From Streptomyces caniscabiei (lineage in GTDB: Bacteria; Actinomycetota; Actinomycetes; Streptomycetales; Streptomycetaceae), in assembly GCF_014930365.1 (NCBI RefSeq), contig NZ_JABXWI010000001.1, positions 124,001-188,000 on the forward strand: a stretch of DNA of 64,000 nucleotides, in the 5' to 3' direction. Both the position numbers and the translations under genes were made by a program. This document shows, piece by piece, positions 47,961 through 56,007 of the stretch; the first letter of the stretch is position 1; each line of letters begins with the position of its first letter. The notes below the pieces were generated by a model. The model ran no database searches. It saw nothing but the letters and a program-made list of their open reading frames with translations, and was not told where the DNA came from.

Positions 47961-50900
47961 TTGAGTCACGGCTCCGAGGCACGCACGGCATTCGCGGAAC
48001 GTCTCGCGCTGCTGTACAAGGAAGCGGGCAATCCTCCCCTCAAGAGCGTCTCCGAGTCGGTCGTCCGGCTCCAGCGGGTCGACGAGCGCGGGCGTCCCGT
48101 GCGGGTCTCGGCCCAGCGGATCAGTGACTGGCGACGGGCCCGGAACGTGCCCGCGCAGTTCGCCGCCCTCGCCGCCGTCCTTCAGGTACTGATCCCCGAG
48201 GCCCGGCGTGCGCGGCCCGTTCCGGTGACCAAGGGGCTGTACGAGATGGCCCAGTGGCAGAAGCTCTGGGAGCGTGCCCTGGCCGATCCCGCCGGGGAGC
48301 GCCCGGCGGACTCCGCGTCCGGCACCTCGGCGGCCCCGCCCGGCGCCGTCCCGGACGAGCAGGCTCCCGGCGAGGGCTCGCCCCTCCCCGGCGGCGTCTG
48401 CCCCTACCGGGGGCTGGCCTCGTACCGGCAGCAGGACGCCCGCTGGTTCTTCGGGCGCGAGCGGAGCACGGACGCGCTCGTCGAGCTGTTGCGCGCGGCG
48501 GGGCGCACCGGCGGCCTGGTCATGCTCGTGGGTGCCTCGGGCGCCGGGAAGTCCTCCCTCCTCCACGCCGGGCTCGTCCCCGCTCTCCGTGACGGCGCCC
48601 TGGACGCCTGGGGCGCCGGCCCCGCCGGTGGGCGGCGGGGCGGCGAGGTGCTCCAGCTCGTGCCGGGTGCCGATCCGGTCGGCGAGCTGACCCGTCACAT
48701 ACCGGAGCTGGCGCAGGTCGTCTCCGCGGCCTACGAGCCCGGTACGCCGATGTTCGCCGAGGCGGTACGAGAGGCCGTCGCGGCGTGGGCACGACGGCGC
48801 GGGTCGGGGTCCGGGTCCGGGGGCGGGCCCGTGAGCGGCAGCGGCGGCAGCGGCAGCAGCAGCAGCCGAAGCACAAGCGGGACCAGCCAAGGCGCCCGCA
48901 GCGAACCCCGGAGCACCCCCGCCTCCGCCCTCTCCTCCGGCCCCACCCGCTCTCCCGGCCCCCTCCCCACCCGCGCACCCCTCCGCCCCGTCCTCATCGT
49001 CGACCAGTTCGAAGAGGCCTTCACGCTCTCCTCCGACGAGGCTGACCGGCGGACGTTCGTGCAGTTGCTCAGTGCGGCGTGCACGCCCGGCGCGGGGGGC
49101 GAGGCCGCGCCCGTGGTCGTCGTACTGGGTGTGCGGGCCGACTTCTACGAGCAGTGCCTCGGCTATCCGGAACTCGCGGACGCCCTTCAGCACCGGCACA
49201 TGGTGCTGGGGCCGCTGACCACGGCCGAGCTGCGGGAGGCGGTGACCGGCCCGGCCAAGGCCGTGGGGCTGGAGCTGGAACCCGGGCTGGCGGAGCTGAT
49301 CGTGCGCGAGGTGAGCGCGGACGGGCCGCGCGGGGCGCACGACGCGGGCGTACTGCCGTTGCTCTCGCACGCCCTGCTCGTGACATGGCAGCGGCGCAAG
49401 GCGGGCCGGCTGACGCTGGCCGGGTATCGGGCGGCCGGCGGTATCCAGGGCGCGGTGGCCGCCACCGCCGAGCGGGCCTGGTCGGGGCTGGACCCGGCGG
49501 CGCGATCCGCGGCGCGGCTGCTGTTGCTGCGGCTGGTCCGGCTGGGCGAGGACACCCAGGCCACCCGGCGCCGCGGCACCCGGCGGCAGCTCGCGGACGG
49601 CTCCGCGGACCCGGCGAAGACCGAGGAGTCGCTGGAGGCGATGGCCCGCGCCCGGCTGCTGACGCTGGACGCGGAGACCGTCGAGATCACCCATGAGGCA
49701 CTGCTGCACGCCTGGCCGCGCCTGCGGGGGTGGATCGACGAGGGCCGCAACGACCATCTGCTCCGGCAGCGGCTGGAGGAGGACGGCCGCGCCTGGGAGG
49801 ACTCCGACCGCGATTCCTCGCTGCTCTACCGGGGTTCGCGGCTCGAACAGGCGCACACCTGGGCCAAGTCCACCGGGGGCGCCAGGTCCACCCCGGACGC
49901 CAAGTCCACCGGGGGCGACGGGGGCAAGGGCAAGGGCGGCGCCGAAAGAAAGACCGGCACCGGCGACCCCGGTGACGCCGCTGACACCACCGGCGTCTTC
50001 CTGACCCGGAGCGCCGTGGAGTTCCTGGCCGCCTCCGTCCGACTGCGCCGCCGTACCGTCCGGATCCGGCGGAGTGCCGTGGCGGCGCTGGTGGCGTTCG
50101 CCCTGGTGGCCGTCGGCTCGGCGGTGGTCGCCTGGCAGCAGCGCAACGACGCGGTGTTCGAGCAGGTGGTCGCCCAGGCCGACCGGGTCCAGTACTCGGA
50201 TCCGTCGCTGTCGGCCCAGCTCGACCTGGTGGCGCACGAACTACGGCCCGACGACGAGGGCACCGGCAACCGGCTGGTCTCGATCGTCAACGCGCCCCTG
50301 GCCACCCCGGTGCTCGGCCACGGCGGTGCCGTCTACCTCACCTCCTTCAGCCCCGACGGGAAATACCTGGCCACCGCCAGCTACGACCGTTCCGTACGGC
50401 TGTGGGACGTGGCGGACCCGTCCCGGCCCAAGGCCCTCGGCAAGCCCCTCACCGGGCACACCAGCTGGGTGAGCAGTGCGGTCTTCGCGCCGGACGGCCG
50501 TACGCTCGCCAGCGCCGGCGACGACGGCACGATCCGCATATGGGACGTGCGCGACCCGCGTGCCCCGCGCGCGCTGGGCGCACCGCTGACCGGGCACGAC
50601 GGCACGATCTTCCTGATCGCCTTCAGCCCGGACGGGAAGACGCTGGCGTCCGTGGGCGAGGACCAGACCGTACGGCTGTGGGACGTGAGCGACCCGGCGC
50701 ACGCTACGGAACTCGGCGCGCCCCTCACCGGCCACAGCGCTCCCGTACGCGCCGTCGCGTTCGGTCCGGACGGGAAGACGCTGGCGACCGGGGGCGACGA
50801 CAACACGATCCGGCTGTGGGACGTGGCCGATCCGCGTGCGCCGCGCGCGGTGGGTCCCGTGCTCAAGGGCCATACGAGCCTGGTGCACTCGCTGGCTTTC

Positions 50901-52283
50901 AGTCCCGACGGGCGGACGCTGGCCGGCGGCAGTTCGGACAACACCGTCCGGCTCTGGGACGTGGCCGAGCCGCGCCGGGCGCGTGCGCTGGGCGCGCCGC
51001 TCACCGGGCACACCGGCCCCATCTGGTCCGTGGCCTTCAGCCCGGACGGCAGCACGCTCGCCGCCGCCAGCGCGGACAGCACGGCGAGCCTGTGGAACGT
51101 CGCGGACCCGGCGTACCCGTCGCAGGTCGGCGAGCCGCTGGCCGGGGCGAGCGGGGAGATGTTCGCGCTGGGGTTCAGCCCGGACGGCCGGACCCTCGCC
51201 ACCGGCAGCGGTGACAGCAAGGTCCGGCTGTGGTCGGTGCCGACCTCGGACATGGTCGGCCGGAACGGAGCGTTCCGGCCGGACGGGCGGGTGCTGGCCA
51301 CCGCCGGGCGCGACGGCCGGATCCGGCTGTGGAACGTGGCGGAGCCCGGCCGACCCGTGCTGCTGGGGAAGGCGTTCACGCTCGAGGACAGCGGCAATCG
51401 CTCCCTGTCGTTCTCGCCCGACGGCCGCACCCTGTCGATCGTGGCCGGCAACCGGGCGCTGTATCTGTGGGACGTCGGCGACCCGGCCCGCCCGGTGCTG
51501 CGGGGGTCGCCGCTGCCGCTGCGGATCCGGTACACGGACGCGCAGGCGTACAGCCCCGACGGGCGGGTCCTGGCCACCTCCTACGGCGACCACGACGTGC
51601 GGTTGTGGGACGTCAGCGACCCCTCTCGCGTCGTCCCGCTCGGCAAGCCCCTCACCGGGCACAAGGGCTACATCCTCGCCCTGGTCTTCAGCCCGGACGG
51701 CCGGACGCTCGCCAGCGGCAGCGCGGACGGCACGATCCGGCTGTGGGACGTCAGCGATCCGGCCCGGTCCGCGCGGCTCGACGGGCCGCTCACCGCCCAC
51801 CGAGGCGCGGTCAGCGACCTCGTCTACAGCCCGGACGGCAAGACGCTGGCCAGCGGCGGTGGCGACGACACGGTCCGGCTGTGGGACGTCTCCGACCCGC
51901 GCGAGGCGACCCGCCTGGGCGCCCCGCTCGTCGGCCACACCGAGGCGGTCGTCTCGCTGACCTTCAGCCCGGACGGCCGGACCCTGGCCAGCGGCGGCAA
52001 CGACAGCACCGTCCACCTCTGGGACGTCTCCCGTCCCGCCGAGGCCTCCCCGATCGGCCGGGCGATGAGCCCCAACGCCAAGACCGGCCAGTTCCTGTCG
52101 TTCAGCCCGGTCAGCGATGTGCTCGGGGTGTCCAGCGGCGCCGACACCGTACGGCTGTGGAATCTCGATGTCGACGATGCCGTACGGCACATCTGCTCGT
52201 CGACGCGCGGAGTGCTCACGCGGGAGAAGTGGGACGAGTATTTGCCTCGGCTGTCGTACGAGCCGCCGTGCGAGGGTGCCTGA
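47961..52283 (+). CDS. STAND NTPase (nSTAND1) with double WD40 propeller
   Basis: A 1440-residue protein from TTG 47961 behind AAGGGG. Order: residues 1-100 an HTH-like helical part (VSAQRISDWRRARNVPAQFA); 140-680 the NTPase with Walker A GASGAGKSS (about 191-199), a Gly/Ser/Pro insertion at 278-345 and Walker B VLIVDQFEEA (about 350); one membrane helix at about 707-726; then 14 WD40 repeats from about 785 to 1410, each with FSPDG and LWDV, enough for two seven-bladed rings. STAND proteins are signal-triggered switches; several bacterial forms act in phage defence, others in regulation. The WD repeats would be outside or sensor-side. Function unknown. Confidence 0.88.
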   Translation: MSHGSEARTAFAERLALLYKEAGNPPLKSVSESVVRLQRVDERGRPVRVSAQRISDWRRARNVPAQFAALAAVLQVLIPEARRARPVPVTKGLYEMAQWQKLWERALADPAGERPADSASGTSAAPPGAVPDEQAPGEGSPLPGGVCPYRGLASYRQQDARWFFGRERSTDALVELLRAAGRTGGLVMLVGASGAGKSSLLHAGLVPALRDGALDAWGAGPAGGRRGGEVLQLVPGADPVGELTRHIPELAQVVSAAYEPGTPMFAEAVREAVAAWARRRGSGSGSGGGPVSGSGGSGSSSSRSTSGTSQGARSEPRSTPASALSSGPTRSPGPLPTRAPLRPVLIVDQFEEAFTLSSDEADRRTFVQLLSAACTPGAGGEAAPVVVVLGVRADFYEQCLGYPELADALQHRHMVLGPLTTAELREAVTGPAKAVGLELEPGLAELIVREVSADGPRGAHDAGVLPLLSHALLVTWQRRKAGRLTLAGYRAAGGIQGAVAATAERAWSGLDPAARSAARLLLLRLVRLGEDTQATRRRGTRRQLADGSADPAKTEESLEAMARARLLTLDAETVEITHEALLHAWPRLRGWIDEGRNDHLLRQRLEEDGRAWEDSDRDSSLLYRGSRLEQAHTWAKSTGGARSTPDAKSTGGDGGKGKGGAERKTGTGDPGDAADTTGVFLTRSAVEFLAASVRLRRRTVRIRRSAVAALVAFALVAVGSAVVAWQQRNDAVFEQVVAQADRVQYSDPSLSAQLDLVAHELRPDDEGTGNRLVSIVNAPLATPVLGHGGAVYLTSFSPDGKYLATASYDRSVRLWDVADPSRPKALGKPLTGHTSWVSSAVFAPDGRTLASAGDDGTIRIWDVRDPRAPRALGAPLTGHDGTIFLIAFSPDGKTLASVGEDQTVRLWDVSDPAHATELGAPLTGHSAPVRAVAFGPDGKTLATGGDDNTIRLWDVADPRAPRAVGPVLKGHTSLVHSLAFSPDGRTLAGGSSDNTVRLWDVAEPRRARALGAPLTGHTGPIWSVAFSPDGSTLAAASADSTASLWNVADPAYPSQVGEPLAGASGEMFALGFSPDGRTLATGSGDSKVRLWSVPTSDMVGRNGAFRPDGRVLATAGRDGRIRLWNVAEPGRPVLLGKAFTLEDSGNRSLSFSPDGRTLSIVAGNRALYLWDVGDPARPVLRGSPLPLRIRYTDAQAYSPDGRVLATSYGDHDVRLWDVSDPSRVVPLGKPLTGHKGYILALVFSPDGRTLASGSADGTIRLWDVSDPARSARLDGPLTAHRGAVSDLVYSPDGKTLASGGGDDTVRLWDVSDPREATRLGAPLVGHTEAVVSLTFSPDGRTLASGGNDSTVHLWDVSRPAEASPIGRAMSPNAKTGQFLSFSPVSDVLGVSSGADTVRLWNLDVDDAVRHICSSTRGVLTREKWDEYLPRLSYEPPCEGA

Positions 52284-52456
52284 CAAGCCGCTGAGCAGCG
52301 CGTTCGCGATCGCCACCCGGTCCGTTCCGGCCATCGGGACGGGGCCGGGGGCGAGGTGGTCGGGCCTGTGGGCCCGCGTGATCCCGATCACAACTTGTCA
52401 ACGCTATCGACCAGTCGGCTCCCGTCGCGCGAACAGCCTTGTTAGCCTTGGCCATA

Positions 52457-52502
52457 GCCCGGTCGCTGGTGCATCCCCCGTCGCCAGCGACCGGGCCCTT
52501 TC
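52457..52502 (+). terminator. Terminator after STAND gene
   Basis: GCCCGGTCGCTGG (52457-52469) and CCAGCGACCGGGC (52484-52496), a perfect 13-bp stem, then CCTTTC. It lies about 170 bp after the stop. A palindrome GTGATC-CC-GATCAC (52378-52391) lies between, without a clear gene to control. Confidence 0.8.
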
Positions 52503-52539
52503 ATGCCCTCCGGGCCCTCGCCCGCTGCCTCTAGCCGTC

Positions 52540-53325
52540 TCAGCCGTTCCAGGCCTCGTCGTACGGGTCCTGCGGTGCCTTCACCGGCTTCGTCGTGGTG
52601 ACCCGGAGGTAGGGGACGGCGGTGCCGTTGAGGGGGTCCTCGGTCCGCTTCGGCGTGTAGGTGCCGGTGACCTCGATCCAGGTGTCGGGCTGGAGCACGG
52701 CGGGGAGTTCGCCGGTGAGGGCGATCTTGACGGGCTGGGCGTCCGCGGCACAGCAGTTGAGGGCCATGCGGACCAGATACGGCGTCCCGGAGTCGTCGAA
52801 CGCGAGGAAGCCCGTGACCTTGAGCGGGCGGCCCGCGAGGGCGCGCCCCTTGTCGTAGACCGCGCGGCCCGCGTAGTCGGCGACGCTCAGGCGGAGGGTG
52901 CCGTCGGCGGGGAGCTTCGGATAGCCCCAGGGCTGCTCCTGGAGGGCCGCGCCGGTGCGCATCGCGGTGTACGAACCGGCGGCGGGCGGGGCGACCAGGA
53001 CGAGGGCGAGCAGCGGGAGGACGAGCAGCCAGGAGACCCGGGGTTCGCGGTGGGGGTGCGGCTCGTCGGCAGGGGCGTGCGGCTCGTCGGTTTGGGAGTG
53101 CGAGTCGTCGACGTGGGTGTGCGGCTCGGCCTGTTGCTCCTGCTGGCGTGCCCGGCGTTCGTACCAGAGGGTGGCGGCCGCGGCGGCTATGAGGACGATG
53201 CCCGCGCCGATGAGGAGGGGGCGTAGGCCGGCCTTGACGTAGCGGAGGTACAGGTCGGTGAAGCCGGCGTGCAGCAGGGCCCCGCCGGTGAGGAAGAGGA
53301 TGACGGTCTGGGCCTGGCGGTTCAC
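52540..53325 (-). CDS. TIGR03943-family membrane protein
   Basis: A 261-residue protein from GTG 53325. Two N-terminal membrane helices (about 5-25 and 30-52), a His-rich linker at about 69-97 (HTHVDDSHSQTDEPHAP) that could bind zinc, a third helix at 98-118, and a soluble domain with GRPLKVTGFLAFDDSG and ALNCCAADAQPVKIAL (paired Cys). This is the pattern of the YcgQ/TIGR03943 family, always paired with a permease. Coupled to the permease by GTGA overlap. A metal-transport role is inferred from Zur linkage. Confidence 0.8.
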   Translation of the reverse strand: MNRQAQTVILFLTGGALLHAGFTDLYLRYVKAGLRPLLIGAGIVLIAAAAATLWYERRARQQEQQAEPHTHVDDSHSQTDEPHAPADEPHPHREPRVSWLLVLPLLALVLVAPPAAGSYTAMRTGAALQEQPWGYPKLPADGTLRLSVADYAGRAVYDKGRALAGRPLKVTGFLAFDDSGTPYLVRMALNCCAADAQPVKIALTGELPAVLQPDTWIEVTGTYTPKRTEDPLNGTAVPYLRVTTTKPVKAPQDPYDEAWNG

Positions 53326-54305
53326 AGCAGCACCGCCCCGACGAGGGCCGAGACGAGGATCGCCAGGGCGAAGGTGGCGGGGGCGAAGCGGAGCGCGAAG
53401 GCGCGGCCGAAGGTGGCGGTCTGCATGGCGAAGAGCTTCAGGTCGATCATCGGGCCGACGACCAGGAAGGCCAGCCGGGAGGTCAGGGAGAACTGGGTCA
53501 GGGAGGCCGCCACGAACGCGTCCGCCTCTGAGCAGATCGACAGCAGCACGGCCAGGACGGCGAGGGCGAGGATCGCGATCACCGGATGGTCGGCAGCGGC
53601 ATTCAGCCAGCTCGCCGGGACGACCGCCTTGAGCGTGGCCGCCGCCATCGCGCCGACGACCAGGAACCCGCCCGCGTGCATCACGTCGTGCCGCACCGAG
53701 CCCCAGAAGGCCGCGCCCCTGCCCTGGCCCTCGTAGGACGGCCGCTCCGGCGGGCGCATCCACTCGCCGCGGCCCAGCCGTAGCCACAGCCAGCCCATCG
53801 CACAGGCCACCAGCAGGCTCGCCACCAGCCTGGCCAGCACCATCTCGGGGTTTCCCGGGAAGGCCACGGCGGTCGCGGTCAGCACGATCGGGTTGATCGC
53901 GGGGGCGGAGAGGAGGAAGGCGAGCGCCGCCGCGGGTGTCACGCCCCGGCGTACGAGGGCGCCCGCGACCGGCACCGAGGCGCACTCGCAGCCCGGCAGC
54001 ACCACCCCGGCCACGCCCGCGGCCGGTACCGCCAGGGCGGGTCGCTTCGGCAGCGCGCGGACGAAGAACGACGCGGGCACGAACACCGCGATGGCCGCCG
54101 ACAGCAGCACCCCGATGACCAGGAACGGCAGGGCCTGCACGACCACCGCGACGAACACGGTCATCCAGCTCTGGGTCACGGGCGCGGACAGCAGGCCCCG
54201 CAGCGGGGCCTGCGCCACCACCGCGAGGACCAGCAGCATGGTGAGCAGGAGGGGTGGGTCGAGATGCCGGCCGCGGTGCGGGGCTTCTTCCTTGGTTGTG
54301 GCCAC
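53322..54305 (-). CDS. Permease, UPF0718 type
   Basis: A 327-residue protein with about eight membrane helices. I chose GTG 54305 because GGAGG precedes it by 10 nt; the frame is open upstream to GTG 54401, next to the Zur-like box. The signature VVLPGCECASVPVAGALVRRG (Cys-x-Cys in a re-entrant loop) and a SAPAINPIVL segment belong to the YcgR/UPF0718 permeases. Paired with the TIGR03943 protein downstream. Divergent from rpmF; expression in zinc shortage is inferred. Confidence 0.8.
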   Translation of the reverse strand: MATTKEEAPHRGRHLDPPLLLTMLLVLAVVAQAPLRGLLSAPVTQSWMTVFVAVVVQALPFLVIGVLLSAAIAVFVPASFFVRALPKRPALAVPAAGVAGVVLPGCECASVPVAGALVRRGVTPAAALAFLLSAPAINPIVLTATAVAFPGNPEMVLARLVASLLVACAMGWLWLRLGRGEWMRPPERPSYEGQGRGAAFWGSVRHDVMHAGGFLVVGAMAAATLKAVVPASWLNAAADHPVIAILALAVLAVLLSICSEADAFVAASLTQFSLTSRLAFLVVGPMIDLKLFAMQTATFGRAFALRFAPATFALAILVSALVGAVLL

Positions 54306-54417
54306 GGGGGACGGTACCTCCGTAGGGAACGGCTGTGCTGAGCGGGCCTGTTCGACCCTTTCCTCCCATACGGCGCCCGGCGCGGGGTTGCTCACGGCCA
54401 CCGGAAACCATTTTTAG

Positions 54418-54438
54418 TAATGGGATCCATTTTCATGT
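54418..54438. promoter_or_regulatory. Zur-like box
   Basis: TAATGGGATCCATTTTCATGT agrees at about 16 of 21 places with the pattern TAATGAAAATCATTTTCATTA known for zinc repressor Zur in actinobacteria. A second weaker copy (CGGAAACCATTTTTA, 54401-54415) lies beside it. The site is 37 bp before the L32 start and 113 bp from the divergent permease start, so it can control both. Confidence 0.7.
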
Positions 54439-54474
54439 AGCGTTCCGGTCCATCACCCTGTGGAGGAGGACCCC

Positions 54475-54645
54475 ATGGCCGTACCCAAGCGGAAGATGTC
54501 CCGCAGCAACACCCGCCACCGTCGCGCCCAGTGGAAGGCGAGCACGCCCCAGCTGGTGCCGTTCACGGTCGACGGCACCACGCACCTCGTACCGCAGCGA
54601 CTGCTGAAGGCGTACGAGCGCGGGCTGATCCACCCCGAGGGCTGA
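54475..54645 (+). CDS. rpmF: Ribosomal protein L32, zinc-free paralogue
   Basis: A 56-residue protein, ATG 54475 behind [29 protein letters not shown] is the L32 signature. No Cys is present, whereas the common L32 has a four-Cys zinc site, so this is a C-minus form. In Streptomyces, Zur-controlled C-minus ribosomal proteins replace zinc-containing ones when zinc is low. The Zur-like box and the CobW gene 3 nt downstream support this role. Confidence 0.92.
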   Translation: MAVPKRKMSRSNTRHRRAQWKASTPQLVPFTVDGTTHLVPQRLLKAYERGLIHPEG

Positions 54646-54648
54646 GCG

Positions 54649-55797
54649 GTGACCACGCTCCGGGAGCGGCTGCCCGTCACCGTCCTGTCCGGGTTCCTCG
54701 GCGCGGGCAAGACCACCCTGCTCAACCATGTCCTCGGCAACCGCGAGGGGTTGCGGGTCGCGGTCATCGTCAACGACATGAGCGAGGTCAACATCGACGC
54801 CGCGCTCGTGCGCGGGGGCGAGGCGGCGCTGTCCCGCACCGAGGAGCGGCTCGTCGAGATGACCAACGGGTGCATCTGCTGCACCCTGCGCGACGATCTG
54901 CTGGAGGAGGTGGACCGGCTGGCGCGGGAGGGGCGTTTCGACTATCTGCTGATCGAGAGTTCGGGGATCAGCGAACCCATGCCCGTCGCGGCCACGTTCG
55001 CCTTCGCGCGCGACGACGGGGCCACGCTCGGGGATCTCGCCCGGCTCGACACGATGGTCACGGTCGTCGACGCGGTGAACTTCCTGCCGGAGCTGGCGCG
55101 CGGGGACGAGCTGGTGGCGCGGGGGCTCGACCAGTACGAGGACGACGAGCGCACCGTGAGCGATCTGCTGATGGACCAGGTGGAGTTCGCCGACGTGATC
55201 GTGCTGAACAAGCTCGACCTCGTCGACACGGCGACCGCCGAGCGGCTCGCGGCGACCCTGGCCCGGCTCAACCCGGCGGCGCGGATCGTGCCGGTCAGCC
55301 ATGGGCGGGTCCGGGTCCGGGACGTCCTCGGCACGGAGGCGTTCGATCTCGAACGGGCCCAGCAGGCGCCGGGGTGGGTGCGGGAGCTGAACGGTGAGCA
55401 TGTGCCGGAGACCGAGGAGTACGGCATCTCCTCGACGGTGTTCCGTGCCGAACGGCCCTTCCATCCCGGGCGGTTGTGGGAGTTCGTGACCGAGGGGCTC
55501 GACAGCGGTGCGTTCGGGCAGGTGCTGCGGTCCAAGGGGTTCTTCACGCTCGCCGGGCGGCCGGGGGTCATCGGGCTGTGGTCCCAGGCGGGGTCGGTGG
55601 CCCGCTTCGAACCGACTGCCGCGCAGGACGAGGAGGCCCCGTTCGCGCAGGAGTTGGTGTTCATCGGGACGGGGTTGCGGGGGGATGCGTTGCGGGCGGC
55701 TCTCGCCGGGTGTCTGGTGACGGGGGACGAGGTGGGTTCCCGGGCCCTCGATGATCCGTTCCCGGCGTGGGATGTGCACGGGGTTGTCTGCGAGTGA
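54649..55797 (+). CDS. CobW/COG0523-family GTP-binding metallochaperone
   Basis: A 382-residue protein from GTG 54649. Walker A is GFLGAGKTT (15-23), the CxCC metal site is GCICC (74-78) and NKLDL supplies the GTP base. The C-terminal CobW_C domain ends with [15 protein letters not shown]0523 proteins hand metals, often zinc, to client proteins. Zur-type control and linkage with the zinc-free L32 point to a zinc-starvation chaperone (as in ZagA/ZNG1). Client unknown. Confidence 0.88.
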   Translation: MTTLRERLPVTVLSGFLGAGKTTLLNHVLGNREGLRVAVIVNDMSEVNIDAALVRGGEAALSRTEERLVEMTNGCICCTLRDDLLEEVDRLAREGRFDYLLIESSGISEPMPVAATFAFARDDGATLGDLARLDTMVTVVDAVNFLPELARGDELVARGLDQYEDDERTVSDLLMDQVEFADVIVLNKLDLVDTATAERLAATLARLNPAARIVPVSHGRVRVRDVLGTEAFDLERAQQAPGWVRELNGEHVPETEEYGISSTVFRAERPFHPGRLWEFVTEGLDSGAFGQVLRSKGFFTLAGRPGVIGLWSQAGSVARFEPTAAQDEEAPFAQELVFIGTGLRGDALRAALAGCLVTGDEVGSRALDDPFPAWDVHGVVCE

Positions 55798-55813
55798 GGT
55801 CGGCTGCGGGGCG

Positions 55814-55845
55814 GTGGGGCTTCTCGCGCAGTTCCCCGCGCCCCT
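55814..55845 (+). repeat. Streptomyces-type 32-bp dispersed repeat, copy 1
   Basis: Starts GTGGGGCTTCTCGCGC and ends TTCCCCGCGCCCCT. It lies between the convergent CobW and RCK genes; the stretch 55846-55944 between copies 1 and 2 has repeats of CCTGCGGGCCTGA type and no gene. With its inverted partner at 55945-55977 it can fold into a long stem. Confidence 0.75.
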
Positions 55846-55944
55846 AAAAGCCCAGGCCCTGCGGGCCTGACAGACCACGGCCCTGCGGGCCTGAAAAGCG
55901 ACGGGCTGCGGGCTGAAGAGCACGGGGCGCAGCCCCTGCTTTTC

Positions 55945-55977
55945 AGGGGCGCGGGGAACTGCGCGACCAGCCCCCAC
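55945..55977 (-). repeat. 32-bp dispersed repeat, copy 2, inverted
   Basis: AGGGGCGCGGGGAACTGCGC is the complement of copy 1, with small changes at the far end. Found between converging gene ends, so it may act as a bidirectional terminator or REP-like element. Confidence 0.75.
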
Positions 55978-56007
55978 TCACCCGCAGCCGACCGACCCGG
56001 CCCAGAC

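Noticed and set aside
52378..52391. GTGATC-CC-GATCAC palindrome as an operator
   Set aside because: No promoter or gene start lies within reach in a suitable direction; left as an unexplained repeat.
52216..52455. Leftward frame starting MAKANKAV near the terminator
   Set aside because: It overlaps the STAND gene end, has no ribosome site and its second part is low-complexity Arg/Pro.
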